Assembly (NCBI RefSeq): GCF_009467795.1 | Contig: NZ_WIAX01000004.1 | Coordinates: 43,852 to 107,851 of the forward strand | DNA: 64,000 nucleotides | Direction: 5' to 3' | DNA from: Nesterenkonia halophila | Lineage (GTDB): Bacteria; Actinomycetota; Actinomycetes; Actinomycetales; Micrococcaceae | Part shown: positions 27,627-36,317 of the stretch, one piece after another | Numbering within the stretch: position 1 is the first letter of the stretch | Layout of the letters: every line of letters begins with the position of its first letter | Program-made: the position numbers and the translations under genes | Notes under the pieces: model-generated | The model's input: only the letters and a program-made list of their open reading frames with translations | The model's database searches: none | Told to the model about the DNA's origin: nothing

Positions 27627-28903
27627 TCCAGACTGAGAACGACTCCGCCATGACGCCGCCGGGCGAAGGGCTGAGCGTCACGCTCGACGACGTCCGCGCC
27701 GCCCGCGAGCTGCTCGACGGGGTCATCGTCCACACCCCGCTGGAGCACTCCCGGGCGCTGGGGCGGAGGATGAACGCCACCGTGCACCTGAAGTGCGAGA
27801 ACCTGCAGCGCGCCGGCTCGTTCAAGGTGCGCGGGGCCTACGTGCGGATGTCCCGGCTGAGCGACGAGGAGAAGGCCCGCGGCGTCGTCGCCGCCTCCGC
27901 CGGCAACCACGCCCAGGGCGTGGCCCTGGCGGCGAAGAAGCTGGGCATCTCGGCGACGATCTACATGCCGCGCGGCGTGGCGCTGCCCAAGCTCGCCGCC
28001 ACCCGCGACCACGGCGCCGACGTGGTGCTGCACGGCTCCAACGTCGACGAGGCGCTGGCCGAGGCGCAGCGCCGGTCCGAGGAGACCGGGGCGGTGTTCA
28101 TCCACCCGTTCAACAGCACCGACGTCGTCGCCGGCCAGGGCACCATCGGCCTGGAGATCCTCGACGAGGAGCCCGAGGTCGACACGGTCATCATGGGCAT
28201 CGGCGGCGGCGGCCTGCTGGCCGGCAACGCCGTGGCGCTGAAGCAGGAGGCCGCCCGGCGCGGCCGGCGCCTGCGGATCATCGGCGTGCAGGCGGAGAAC
28301 GCCGCGGCCTACCCGCCGTCGCTGGCCGCCGACGCGCTGGTGCCGCTGAAGGGCGTGCGCACCATCGCCGACGGCATCGCCGTCGGCCAGCCCGGCGAGA
28401 TCCCCTTCGAGATCATCAAGGAGCTGGTGGACGAGGTCGTCACCGTCAGCGAGGACGCCATCGCCGAGGCGCTGATCTTCCTGATGGAGCGCTCCAAGAT
28501 GGTCGTCGAGCCGGCCGGGGCCGTCGGCGTGGCCGCGCTGATGGAGGGCAAGCTGGAGGCGCTGGGCATCGAGGCGGAGAACATCGTCGCGGTGCTCTCC
28601 GGCGGCAACATCGACCCGATGCTGATGCTCAAGGTCATCCAGCGGGGTCTCTCGGCGGCCGACCGCTTCCTCACGGTGAAGCTGATGCTCAAGGACCGTC
28701 CCGGCGAGCTGGCGATGATCTCGCGGATCGTCTCCGAGACCGACGCCAACGTCATCGGCGTCGACCACACGCGCATCGGCGGCGAGCTGTCCATGGGAGA
28801 CGTCGCGCTGGTGATCAACATGGAGACCAAGGGGGCCGAGCACTCCTCCCTGGTGCTCAACAGCCTGCGTGCCGAGGGCTATGAGCCGATGGTGCTGAAC
28901 TGA
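27623..28903 (+). CDS. ilvA: Threonine ammonia-lyase (threonine dehydratase)
   Basis: This PLP enzyme converts threonine to 2-oxobutanoate and ammonia, the first committed step towards isoleucine. PLP-binding Lys68 is in AGSFKVRGAY; the glycine-rich phosphate loop is IGGGGLLAGNA. The C-terminus carries one ACT-like domain (about residues 345-426, VKLMLKDRPGELAMISRIV). The 426-residue single-ACT form is usual in actinobacteria and may be feedback-regulated or catabolic. It is translationally coupled to the transporter upstream and to the small membrane protein downstream. Confidence 0.93.
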   Translation: MIQTENDSAMTPPGEGLSVTLDDVRAARELLDGVIVHTPLEHSRALGRRMNATVHLKCENLQRAGSFKVRGAYVRMSRLSDEEKARGVVAASAGNHAQGVALAAKKLGISATIYMPRGVALPKLAATRDHGADVVLHGSNVDEALAEAQRRSEETGAVFIHPFNSTDVVAGQGTIGLEILDEEPEVDTVIMGIGGGGLLAGNAVALKQEAARRGRRLRIIGVQAENAAAYPPSLAADALVPLKGVRTIADGIAVGQPGEIPFEIIKELVDEVVTVSEDAIAEALIFLMERSKMVVEPAGAVGVAALMEGKLEALGIEAENIVAVLSGGNIDPMLMLKVIQRGLSAADRFLTVKLMLKDRPGELAMISRIVSETDANVIGVDHTRIGGELSMGDVALVINMETKGAEHSSLVLNSLRAEGYEPMVLN

Positions 28904-29226
28904 TGGACGCGGTCACGGACGTCCTCGCCCTCGGCGCGGCGACGACGGCGGAGCAGGCGCCGTCGGAGACCTCGGCCGCCGGCGACATGCTGCTGATGGT
29001 GCTCACCGGCGTGATGTGGGCGCTGAGCCTCGCGGCGCTGGCCGGGGCCGCCTGGCTGATGGGCCGCTGGATGCAGAACCGCGAGGCACGGCGCAGAGCC
29101 CCCGCCGAGGGCGACGACGCCGGCACGACGGGCGGACGCCGGCCGGGCTCGCGGGCCGCCCGGCGCAGCGTCCGCCGCGGGAAGCGACGCCAGGACAACG
29201 CCAGCGACCTCGACGGCTGGGCCTGA
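28903..29226 (+). CDS. Small single-helix membrane protein, unknown function
   Basis: This 107-residue protein has one hydrophobic helix (DMLLMVLTGVMWALSLAALA, about residues 27-46) and a very basic C-terminal tail (RRPGSRAARRSVRRGKRR). Its ATG shares a base with the ilvA stop (TGATG). I do not recognise a family. The basic cytoplasmic tail could contact nucleic acid or phospholipid, but nothing more can be said. Confidence 0.65.
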   Translation: MDAVTDVLALGAATTAEQAPSETSAAGDMLLMVLTGVMWALSLAALAGAAWLMGRWMQNREARRRAPAEGDDAGTTGGRRPGSRAARRSVRRGKRRQDNASDLDGWA

Positions 29227-29290
29227 GCCGGCCGGCCGCTTTCCCGGCCGGCGAGCCCCGACGCGCGTCGGGCGCGGCGGCAGGAGGCTC

Positions 29291-29352
29291 CGACGCGCTG
29301 CGGGCCCGGGCCCCCGTCCCTCGGGACGGAGCACCGGGCCCGCAGCGCGTCG
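29291..29352. terminator. Strong bidirectional terminator hairpin
   Basis: A 19-bp perfect stem (arm CGACGCGCTGCGGGCCCGG at 29291-29309, complement at 29334-29352) encloses a second small hairpin GTCCC/GGGAC. It lies between the convergent small membrane protein gene and greA. Confidence 0.8.
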
Positions 29353-29386
29353 TCGGCGTCGCCGGCGGCGTCGCTCCGACGATCGA

Positions 29387-29890
29387 TCAGCCGGTGAACG
29401 GCTCCGAGGCCTTGATCTCCACCGGGATCTCCTTGCCGTTCGGGGCGGCGTAGCTGAGCGTGTCGCCGACCTCGGCGCCGTTGATCGCCTGCCCGATGGG
29501 GGAATCGGGCGAGTAGACGTCCATGCCCGAGTCTCCGGCGATCTCGCGATTGCCGAAGAGGAAGGTCATCTCGTTGCCTGCCACGGAGGCGGTCACCTTC
29601 ATCCCGGGCACCACGGTGCCGTCGCCGGCCGGAGCCTCGCCGACGTAGGCCTTCTCCAGCAGCTGGGTCAGGTACTGGATGCGGGCCTCGGCCTTGCCCT
29701 GCTCGTCCTTGGCGGCGTGGTAGCCGCCGTTCTCCTTCAGATCACCCTCTTCGCGGGCGGCCTCGATCTTGTCGACGATCTCCTGCCGGCCGGGACCGCG
29801 GAGGTGGTTCAGCTCGGCCTGGAGCCGGTCGTAGGCCTCCTGGGTGAGCCACTGGGCGTTGGGGTCGGTCTCGTGGGTGTTCGTCGACAC
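29387..29890 (-). CDS. greA: Transcription elongation factor GreA
   Basis: This 167-residue protein stimulates RNA polymerase to cleave backtracked transcripts. The N-terminal coiled coil carries IEAAREEGDLKENGGYHAAK, with the acidic tip residues of the family, and the C-terminal domain has SPIGQAINGAEVGDTLSY. GTG 29890 has GAGGAG seven bases upstream; a longer in-frame extension upstream is Arg/Pro-rich and not part of GreA. The gap to modB is about 300 bp and holds a hairpin followed by a short T-run that may act as an attenuator. Confidence 0.93.
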   Translation of the reverse strand: MSTNTHETDPNAQWLTQEAYDRLQAELNHLRGPGRQEIVDKIEAAREEGDLKENGGYHAAKDEQGKAEARIQYLTQLLEKAYVGEAPAGDGTVVPGMKVTASVAGNEMTFLFGNREIAGDSGMDVYSPDSPIGQAINGAEVGDTLSYAAPNGKEIPVEIKASEPFTG

Positions 29891-30049
29891 AGTCTTCTCC
29901 TCGGTTCGGGGAGGAACCCGTGCCGTTCTCCTCGGCCGGGGCCCGGGCCTCGCCGCGCGGGGCCGTGCCACAGCGAGCGGCACCGCTCCGCGGCGGCTCG
30001 GGAGCCCCGTCGGAACGATGCCGTCAGGTTCCTCGTCGTGCATGCAAAG

Positions 30050-30105
30050 ACCCCGCCTGAGGATCAGCGGTCCCGGGCATCGGCCCGGGCCGTCCCCGGC
30101 GGGGT
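30050..30105 (-). terminator. Hairpin with T-run between modB and greA (terminator or attenuator)
   Basis: On the minus strand ACCCCGCC pairs with GGCGGGGT, with a CCCGGG/CCCGGG inner stem, and the hairpin is followed by TCTTT. It may terminate the DUF4307-modA-modB operon. Because a TATCCT -10 box (minus strand, 30124-30129) lies before it, it could instead sit in the greA leader and attenuate greA. Confidence 0.5.
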
Positions 30106-30123
30106 GGTGTTGCGTACACCGCC

Positions 30124-30129
30124 AGGATA
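30124..30129 (-). promoter_or_regulatory. Possible -10 box for greA
   Basis: TATCCT on the minus strand lies about 235 nt before the greA start. If used, greA has a long structured leader. Confidence 0.3.
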
Positions 30130-30197
30130 GTGCGGATCCGGCCCGCGACTCAATGCTTCCGGGCATCTGCGACGCTCGTGTCGGGCCTGACGTCGGC

Positions 30198-31025
30198 TCA
30201 GCCGCGCGGACGGAACCAGCCGCGGGCGGGACCGTGGACCAGGGCGACGACGACCAGGGCCGCGGCGATCATCACCGTCGCCAGCGCCGCGGCCGCCCGC
30301 GGATCGGACTGCTGGAGCAGGTAGATCTGCACCGGCGCGGTGCGGGTGATGCCCGGGGCCGATCCGGCGAAGGCCAGTGTGGCGCCGAACTCGCCCAGAC
30401 AGCGGGCGAAGACCAGCACCACTCCGGCGGTCAGGGCCGGGCGGATCAGCGGCAGCACCACCCACCACAGCGTCGCCAGCGGACCGGCGCCCATGGTGGC
30501 GGCGGCCTCCTCGTACTCGCGGGCGACGCCCTGGACGGCGGACTCGACCGAGAGCACCATGAACGGCAGCGCGACGAAGCTCTGCGCCAACACCACCGCC
30601 GCGGAGGTGAAGGTGATCTGCAGTCCCAGCAGCTCGAGCGTGCCGCCCAGGATCCCGGCACGGCCGAAAGCCGCCAGCAGGGCGACGCCGGCGACCACCG
30701 GCGGCAGCACCAGCGGCAGCAGCACCAGAGGACGCAGCCAGCGCAGCAGCGGGCTCCTCCCGCGCCCGAGCAGCAGACCCAGCGGGACGCCGAGCAGCAG
30801 ACAGATCAGCGTCGAGACTCCGGCGGTCCAGAGGCTGAGCACCAGCGCGTCGCGCGCCCGGTCGCCGCCGAGCAGATCGGGGACGGCGAGCAGATCGGCC
30901 TGCAGCACCAGCGCGACGACCGGTCCGACCAGCAGCGCGGCGCCGAGCAGCGCGAGCACGCCCAGCGCCGGCGGCAGCACCGGTATCGCCGGGCGGGAGC
31001 GGAGGCGGGGTGACCGTGAGGCCAT
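30198..31025 (-). CDS. modB: Molybdate ABC transporter permease ModB
   Basis: This 275-residue protein has six hydrophobic helices. The ABC permease EAA loop is visible as EEAAATMGAGPLATLWWVVLP, followed by the ModB-type ARCLGEFGATLAFAG. It forms the membrane channel for molybdate or tungstate. ATG 31025 overlaps the modA stop by a few bases, so the two are coupled. No modC ATPase gene follows; greA is next. Confidence 0.9.
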   Translation of the reverse strand: MASRSPRLRSRPAIPVLPPALGVLALLGAALLVGPVVALVLQADLLAVPDLLGGDRARDALVLSLWTAGVSTLICLLLGVPLGLLLGRGRSPLLRWLRPLVLLPLVLPPVVAGVALLAAFGRAGILGGTLELLGLQITFTSAAVVLAQSFVALPFMVLSVESAVQGVAREYEEAAATMGAGPLATLWWVVLPLIRPALTAGVVLVFARCLGEFGATLAFAGSAPGITRTAPVQIYLLQQSDPRAAAALATVMIAAALVVVALVHGPARGWFRPRG

Positions 31026-31027
31026 GC

Positions 31028-31861
31028 TCAGGAATCCGCGCCGTCGTCGGATTCGGCCGCCGGCGGCGGCAGGAAGCCGGCCTCCTCGAAGGCCGCGCGG
31101 CCGCCCCCCGAGGCCAGCTCGCCGAGGAGCTGCTCGGCGGCCTGCGGACGCGTCGGCGCGGCGGAGAGGCCGGCCCACATCTGATTGGTGCCCCCGTCGT
31201 GCTCCGGGACCTCCAGGGCCCGGACGTCCTCGCTGGCGGCCGCGGCGTCAGTGCGGTAGACGAGCCCGGCGTCGACCTCGCCGAGACTGACCTTCGACAG
31301 CACCGAGGCGACCGACGTCTCCTCGGTGTCGGCGTGCAGATCCAGCGCCAGCTCCTCGGAGAGCGTCTCGGCGAGCATGCCGCAGGGCACCTGCGGGGCG
31401 CAGATCGCCGTGGTCAGCTCCGCGGAGCGGTCGGCGAAGTCCGCGAAGCTCTCGATCTCCCCGGGGTTCTCGGCCGGCACGGCGAGCACGAGGCGGTTGG
31501 TCGCCACGGGCAGCGGGCCGTCCCCGACGTGCCCGCCGTCCTGCAATCGGGTCATGTGACGGCGCGAGGCGCTGACCACGACGTCGAAGGAGCGGCCGGA
31601 CTCGATCTGCGAGACGAGCGTCGAGGTGCCGGCGTACTCCGGGGTCATGGCCGAGACGCCGTCGGCGACGTCCGGGTCGGCGGCCAGCCGCTCCAGCGCG
31701 GGCTCGGCGGAGGCGGCGGCCAGCACCACCGGCCCGTCGGCGTCGTCGGCGTCGTCTCCGGCCCCGGCCGCGCAGCCGGAGAGCGTCAGGGCGCCGGCGA
31801 CGCTCAGCACCACGGCGAGCATCAGCGGCGCGGCCCGTCGCGGCGGAGCGTGGCTCCTCAC
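31028..31861 (-). CDS. modA: Molybdate-binding lipoprotein ModA
   Basis: This 277-residue solute-binding protein has a lipobox LTLSGC with Cys30. The mature part follows the ModA pattern: LAAASAEPALERL (oxyanion-binding Ser/Ala region), YAGTSTLVSQIESG, and GEVDAGLVYRTDA. It captures molybdate outside the membrane for ModB. GTG 31861 overlaps the DUF4307 stop by 4 bp and gives a proper signal peptide with two Arg; an inner ATG 12 codons later would leave almost no basic region. Confidence 0.88.
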   Translation of the reverse strand: MRSHAPPRRAAPLMLAVVLSVAGALTLSGCAAGAGDDADDADGPVVLAAASAEPALERLAADPDVADGVSAMTPEYAGTSTLVSQIESGRSFDVVVSASRRHMTRLQDGGHVGDGPLPVATNRLVLAVPAENPGEIESFADFADRSAELTTAICAPQVPCGMLAETLSEELALDLHADTEETSVASVLSKVSLGEVDAGLVYRTDAAAASEDVRALEVPEHDGGTNQMWAGLSAAPTRPQAAEQLLGELASGGGRAAFEEAGFLPPPAAESDDGADS

Positions 31862-32283
31862 GCCTCGACCGTCCAGCAGGACTCGACGAGGCCGGTCACC
31901 CCGCGGCGCTCGGTGCGCAGGTCGGCGGTGAAGCTCTGCGTCCGCTCGGAGACGTCGTCGCCGGTGTGCGGGCCGAGGGTGACAGTCGTGGCGCCGACCA
32001 CTGCGTAGGAGTCGTCGAGGACCTGCACCAGGCAGCGCACGGTGGAGTCGAACTCCTTGGTGACCTCGAAGTCGACCGAGGCCTCGGAGTCGGAGGCGAT
32101 GTCGTAGCCGACGTCCTTGGACTCCGGCAGGCTGCTCGGCCCCTCCACGGCGACCCAGATGCCCAGGCCCAGCGCGGCGACCAGCGCCAGGCTGATCAGC
32201 ACGGTCCGCAGGCGGCGGGACGGGCCGCGGCGCACGGGGCCGTAGCGCTCGGCGAGGACGGCGGGATCGGCGGCTCGGCTCAT
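31858..32283 (-). CDS. DUF4307 family membrane protein
   Basis: This 141-residue protein has a basic N-terminus (AERYGPVRRGPSRRLR), one membrane helix (about residues 30-50) and an extracytoplasmic beta-rich domain with a lone Cys pair. DUF4307 proteins are found next to mca and greA in actinobacteria; function unknown. It shares a 4-bp overlap with modA. The promoter is a TAGACT box 7 nt before the ATG, so it appears leaderless. It is divergent from mca. Confidence 0.85.
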   Translation of the reverse strand: MSRAADPAVLAERYGPVRRGPSRRLRTVLISLALVAALGLGIWVAVEGPSSLPESKDVGYDIASDSEASVDFEVTKEFDSTVRCLVQVLDDSYAVVGATTVTLGPHTGDDVSERTQSFTADLRTERRGVTGLVESCWTVEA

Positions 32284-32290
32284 CAGGCAT

Positions 32291-32296
32291 AGTCTA
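32291..32296 (-). promoter_or_regulatory. -10 box of a leaderless DUF4307 promoter
   Basis: TAGACT on the minus strand ends 7 bases before the ATG at 32283. No ribosome-binding sequence lies between. Confidence 0.6.
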
Positions 32297-32505
32297 GAGG
32301 GTCGGCGCAGGTGTCCGCCCGGCCGCGACGCCGTGCGGCGACGTCCCGCGGCGCGGCGGGCGCAGCCGGCGTCGTCCGCGTCACGCGGCGCGGCGGGATG
32401 AACTTCGCGCGCTGTGCTGTTGCACCGCGCGACGGGTCGCTCCGCCGAGACCCGCCGCGACGCCATCGACCGATTCGACACGACTTCGAGACCACGGAGA
32501 GAGCA

Positions 32506-33504
32506 GTGACCCCGACGCCAGACCAGCCGGCAGACCACGTGCCCACCATGACTCCGGTGACGCGCCTCGATCCCGACGCCGGACTGCACGCCGACGCCGA
32601 GGAGGCCGGTGCGGCCACCGTGCCGCCGTCGGAGGGCCTGCGGATGCTCGCCGTCCACGCCCACCCCGACGACGAGTCCTCCAAGGGCGCGGCGACGATG
32701 GCCGCCTACGCCGCCGCCGGCGCCCGCGTCATGGTCGCGACCGCCACCGGGGGCGAACGCGGCGACCTGCTCAACGAGGAGGTCGCCGAGGTCCCGCAGC
32801 TCCACCGCGACCTGCCCGGGCTGCGCCGGCAGGAGATGGCCCGGGCCGCCGCGGAGCTCGGCATCGAGCACGTCTGGCTCGGCTTCGAGGACTCCGGACT
32901 GCCCGAGGGCGACCCGATGCCGCCGCTGCCCGCCGGGTGCTTCGCCGACCTGCCGCTCGAGCAGGCCGCCCTGCCGCTGGTGCGTCTGGTGCGCCGGTTC
33001 CGGCCGCATGTGATCGTCGGCTACGACGAGTCCGGCGGCTACCCGCATCCGGACCACATCATGTCCCACCGGATCGCCAAGGAGGCCTTCGAGGCGGCCG
33101 GAGACCCGGACCGCTATCTCGGCGTCGGCGAGCCCTGGGCGCCGCAGAAGCTCTACTACGACAAGGCCTTCAATCCGGTGCGCTTCCGGGCGATCCACGA
33201 GGCGCTGGAGGAGGCGGGCATGGAGTCGCCCTTCGGCGACCGGCTGGCGCGCTTCGAGGACCCTGAGGCCATGCCGTGGCTGACCAAGCATGAGGTCACC
33301 ACCCAGGTGCCGATCGGTCCGTTCATCGAGCACCGCGACCGGGCGCTGCTGGCCCATCGGACCCAGGTCGCCCCGGGCAGCTTCTTCTTCGCCACGCCGA
33401 ACGACCTGCTGCGGCGGATCTGGCCCTATGACGACTACATCCTGGTCGAATCCCGCGTGGAGTCGCCGGCGCCGGAGGACGACCTCTTCGCCGGGCTGCG
33501 CTGA
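32506..33504 (+). CDS. mca: Mycothiol conjugate amidase Mca
   Basis: This zinc hydrolase cleaves mycothiol S-conjugates of toxins, releasing a mercapturic acid for export. The metal site AVHAHPDDESSKG (His51-His53, Asp55-Asp56) and GGYPHPDHIMSH are present. The chain is about 40 residues longer than mycobacterial Mca at the N-terminus, a polar extension. GTG 32506 has GGAGAGAG a few bases upstream. Its relative MshB is the alternative, but the length and the LLRRIWPYDDYILVES ending match Mca. It shows that the host makes mycothiol. Confidence 0.92.
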   Translation: MTPTPDQPADHVPTMTPVTRLDPDAGLHADAEEAGAATVPPSEGLRMLAVHAHPDDESSKGAATMAAYAAAGARVMVATATGGERGDLLNEEVAEVPQLHRDLPGLRRQEMARAAAELGIEHVWLGFEDSGLPEGDPMPPLPAGCFADLPLEQAALPLVRLVRRFRPHVIVGYDESGGYPHPDHIMSHRIAKEAFEAAGDPDRYLGVGEPWAPQKLYYDKAFNPVRFRAIHEALEEAGMESPFGDRLARFEDPEAMPWLTKHEVTTQVPIGPFIEHRDRALLAHRTQVAPGSFFFATPNDLLRRIWPYDDYILVESRVESPAPEDDLFAGLR

Positions 33505-33524
33505 ATGCTCCGCGCGGGAGGCGT

Positions 33525-33530
33525 AGACTT
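33525..33530 (+). promoter_or_regulatory. -10 box upstream of the small membrane protein gene
   Basis: TAGACT lies 61 bp before the GTG at 33592. An 18-bp perfect palindrome, GGCCGGCGCGCGCCGGCC, at 33540-33557 falls in the 5' leader. Confidence 0.45.
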
Positions 33531-33591
33531 GGTGTCCCGGGCCGGCGCGCGCCGGCCGCTGACCGACGGCTGACCCAGAGGCGAGAGACCC

Positions 33592-34005
33592 GTGCTTCAT
33601 CTACCCGCAGCGACCGCCCTCGCCCTCGGCGGAGGCGGCGAGTCGCCCGACCTGCGCCCCGGGCTGGAGGAGACGGACATCAGTCCCGGCCCGGAGGGCT
33701 TCTTCTTCACCGCGCTGGTCGCAGTGCTGCTGATCCTCGTCGTCCGGGACCTGGCCAAGCGCATGCGCCGGATGAAGTACCGCTCGACGGTCGAGGCCGA
33801 GCAGGAGGGGACCGAGGTCGAGTTCCCCGGCGAGGTGAATCCGGCCGAGATCGTGCCCAGTCGCATCGGCGCCGGCCAGCGGCGCGCCCGCGAGGCCGCG
33901 GCGGCCGACCGCTTCGGCGATCCGCAGGAGACCGGACGCGACGCCTCCGGCGCCCCGCGCGGAGCCGACGACCAGCCGACGGAGAGCCGCGACGCGGAGG
34001 ACTGA
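33592..34005 (+). CDS. Small membrane protein downstream of mca, unknown function
   Basis: This 137-residue protein has one helix (GFFFTALVAVLLILVVRDLA, about residues 36-55) followed by basic residues RMRRMKYRS and a long acidic, Pro/Ala-rich cytoplasmic tail. Proteins of this shape follow mca in many Micrococcales; no function is known. The start is GTG 33592, with GAGAGA upstream. Confidence 0.7.
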   Translation: MLHLPAATALALGGGGESPDLRPGLEETDISPGPEGFFFTALVAVLLILVVRDLAKRMRRMKYRSTVEAEQEGTEVEFPGEVNPAEIVPSRIGAGQRRAREAAAADRFGDPQETGRDASGAPRGADDQPTESRDAED

Positions 34006-34022
34006 GAGCGGACGCTCGGCTC

Positions 34023-34037
34023 ATGCTCGGCGAGCAT
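34023..34037. promoter_or_regulatory. 15-bp palindrome at the S9 peptidase promoter
   Basis: ATGCTCG-G-CGAGCAT is a perfect 7-1-7 palindrome covering the expected -35 region of the leaderless promoter, so it may be an operator. It lies between two stop/start regions and could alternatively be a small terminator. Confidence 0.4.
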
Positions 34038-34051
34038 CCGGGGCCAGCCCC

Positions 34052-34057
34052 TAGACT
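34052..34057 (+). promoter_or_regulatory. -10 box of a leaderless S9 peptidase promoter
   Basis: TAGACT ends 6 bases before ATG 34064, with no ribosome-binding sequence. Confidence 0.6.
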
Positions 34058-34063
34058 GGCGGC

Positions 34064-36172
34064 ATGGCCTCGCATGTGACCTCTGCAACATCCTCGGCGC
34101 GCGTGCTGTCCCACGGCGCCTGGCCCTCGGCGATCACCGCCGAGCAGCTCGCCGTCGGCGGGCATCGGCTCTCGGCGCCGAGCCTCGTCGGCGACCATCT
34201 CTGGTGGGTCGAAGGACGTGCCGACGAAGGCGGCCGCCAGACTCTGGTGCGCACTGCCGGCCCGGTCGCGGCCGAGGACGAGGCGTCCGACGTCGACGTC
34301 GTCACCGTGCTGCCGGCACCCTTCGACGCCCGCTCCCGCGTGCACGAGTACGGCGGGTCGGCCTGGGCGGCCGTGCCGGCCGAGCTGCTCGACGACGGCT
34401 CCGAGGCGCCGCTGGTGCTCTTCGTGAACTGCGCCGACCAGCGCATCCACCGCTTCCGCGAGGGCGAGGAGCCGGTGCCGCTCAGCCCCGTCGGACCCGA
34501 CGTCGCCTCGGCCGGAGGCCCGTCGCTGCGCTGGGCGCAGCCCGTCGTCGTCCCCGGCCGGCAGACCCCCGCGGGCGTCGGCACGGAGGTCTGGTGGATC
34601 TGCGAGGACCACACCGCCGACCGCCGCGGCCCCGACGGCGCTCCGCACATCGAACGCTACGTCGCCGCCGTGCCGTTGGACGGCTCCGCCGCCGAGGATC
34701 GCTCCCGCGTGCGGCGGGTGACGCCGGCGTCGCGCTTCGTCGCCCATCCGCGCCTCGCTCCCGACGGCGAGCGACTGGCCTGGATCTCCTGGGAGCATCC
34801 GCAGATGCCCTGGGACGGCACGCAGCTGCACGTCGGCCGGCTGGTCGACGGCGTCGTGGGCGAGGAGGAGGTCATCGACGGCGACGAGCACACTTCGGTG
34901 CTGCAGCCGGAGTGGCGCGACGCCGACCGGCTGGTCCACCTCTCCGACCGCTCCGGCTGGTGGAACCCCTGGGGCTGGTCGGTGGGGACCGGGACGACCC
35001 AGCTGCTGCGCGAGGAGCGCGAGCATGCCGGCCCGCTCTGGCAGCTCGGCGAGCAATGGCTGACACTGCTCGACCCGGACACGGCCCTGATCCGGCACGG
35101 CACCGCCGTCGACCAGCTCGGGGTCCTCGATCTCTCCACCGGGGCGGTGGCCGAGCTGCAGGTGCCGCACACCGCCGTCGCCGGCGCCGTCGTCCGCGAC
35201 GACGGGCTGGTGGCCTTCACCGGGGCCTCGCCGGAGCAGTTCCTCGGCGTGCAGGCCGGAAGGCTGGTCAACGACGGCTACGGCTGGCGGATCACCGGAC
35301 TGCGCACGCTGCGCTCCTCGCGCCGCGACGCCCCCGATCCGGGCCTGCTGCCCGTCCCGGAGCCGATCACCGTGACCGCCGAGGACGGCCAGGAAGTCCA
35401 CGCCGTGCTCTACCGGCCGCGGCACCAGGGCATCGTCGGGCCCGTGGGGGAGCTGCCGCCGTACATCGCCCAGGTCCACGGCGGCCCGACGGCACAGGCC
35501 GCCGTCGCTCTCTCGCCGGCGGTGGCCTACTGGACCTCCCGGGGCATCGGCGTCGTCGACATCAACTACGGCGGCTCCACCGGATTCGGCCGGGCCTACC
35601 GCGACCGGCTGAAGAGGCAGTGGGGCGTGGTCGACGTCGAGGACACCGTCACGGTGATGCGGCATCTGGTGGCCGAGGGGATCGCCGACGGGGACCGGCT
35701 GGCGATCGAGGGCGGCAGCGCCGGCGGGTGGACCACGCTGGCCTGCCTGACGCGCACCGAGGTCTTCGCCGCCGGGGTGTCGAGCTTCGGTGTGGCCGAC
35801 GCCGTCGGGCTGGCCGAGGACACCCACGACTTCGAGTCGCGCTACCTGGACCAGATGATCGGGGCGTACCCGGAGGAGATCGCGGTCTACCGCGAGCGGG
35901 CGCCGTTGAGCCACGTGGACACGCTGAGCTGCCCGGTGCTGCTGCTCCAGGGCGAGGAAGACCGTATCGTGCCGCCCAGCCAGGCCGAGCGCTTCCGCGA
36001 CGCGCTGGCGGCGAAGGGCATCCCGCATGCCTATCTGCTCTTCGCCGGCGAGCAGCACGGCTTCCGGAAGGCGGAGAACATCATCACCAGCTTCGAGGCG
36101 TCGCTGAGCTTCTACGGGCAGGTGCTGGGCTTCGACCCGCCGGAGGTGCCGCGGCTGACGCTCGCCCGGTGA
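34064..36172 (+). CDS. S9 family prolyl oligopeptidase-type peptidase
   Basis: This 702-residue cytoplasmic serine peptidase has an N-terminal beta-propeller (to about residue 430) and an alpha/beta-hydrolase catalytic domain. The nucleophile is Ser552 in EGGSAGGWT. The Asp lies in LLLQGEEDRIVPPSQAE (about 634), and the His is His665 in EQHGFRKAEN. HGGPTAQA forms the oxyanion strand. There is no signal peptide. It cleaves short peptides. A 73-nt palindrome follows 18 bp after the stop. Confidence 0.92.
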   Translation: MASHVTSATSSARVLSHGAWPSAITAEQLAVGGHRLSAPSLVGDHLWWVEGRADEGGRQTLVRTAGPVAAEDEASDVDVVTVLPAPFDARSRVHEYGGSAWAAVPAELLDDGSEAPLVLFVNCADQRIHRFREGEEPVPLSPVGPDVASAGGPSLRWAQPVVVPGRQTPAGVGTEVWWICEDHTADRRGPDGAPHIERYVAAVPLDGSAAEDRSRVRRVTPASRFVAHPRLAPDGERLAWISWEHPQMPWDGTQLHVGRLVDGVVGEEEVIDGDEHTSVLQPEWRDADRLVHLSDRSGWWNPWGWSVGTGTTQLLREEREHAGPLWQLGEQWLTLLDPDTALIRHGTAVDQLGVLDLSTGAVAELQVPHTAVAGAVVRDDGLVAFTGASPEQFLGVQAGRLVNDGYGWRITGLRTLRSSRRDAPDPGLLPVPEPITVTAEDGQEVHAVLYRPRHQGIVGPVGELPPYIAQVHGGPTAQAAVALSPAVAYWTSRGIGVVDINYGGSTGFGRAYRDRLKRQWGVVDVEDTVTVMRHLVAEGIADGDRLAIEGGSAGGWTTLACLTRTEVFAAGVSSFGVADAVGLAEDTHDFESRYLDQMIGAYPEEIAVYRERAPLSHVDTLSCPVLLLQGEEDRIVPPSQAERFRDALAAKGIPHAYLLFAGEQHGFRKAENIITSFEASLSFYGQVLGFDPPEVPRLTLAR

Positions 36173-36190
36173 GCCGGGGCGCTCCTCCTC

Positions 36191-36263
36191 CATCGAGCGG
36201 GGGATCTGCTACTGCTGAATCGCCGAATCGGCGGCACAGCGGTAGTGGATCCCCCGTTCGGTG
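36191..36263. repeat. 73-nt palindromic repeat, copy 1 (left of the DUF559 gene)
   Basis: The arm CATCGAGCGGGGGATC pairs with GATCCCCCGTTCGGTG with two G-T pairs. The inner region contains CGCCG-AAT-CGGCG. It is identical to copy 2 (37293-37365) at 68 of 73 positions and in the same direction. It starts 18 bp after the S9 peptidase stop and ends 54 bp before the nuclease start. Confidence 0.85.
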
Positions 36264-36317
36264 CGGGGTTGTGGAGAACGTCAGCGCGACGACGAGCATC
36301 TGGTCCAGACTCGTGGC

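Noticed and set aside
36261..36317. A longer DUF559 protein starting at GTG 36261
   Set aside because: That GTG lies inside the palindromic repeat and the extra residues do not resemble the family N-terminus.
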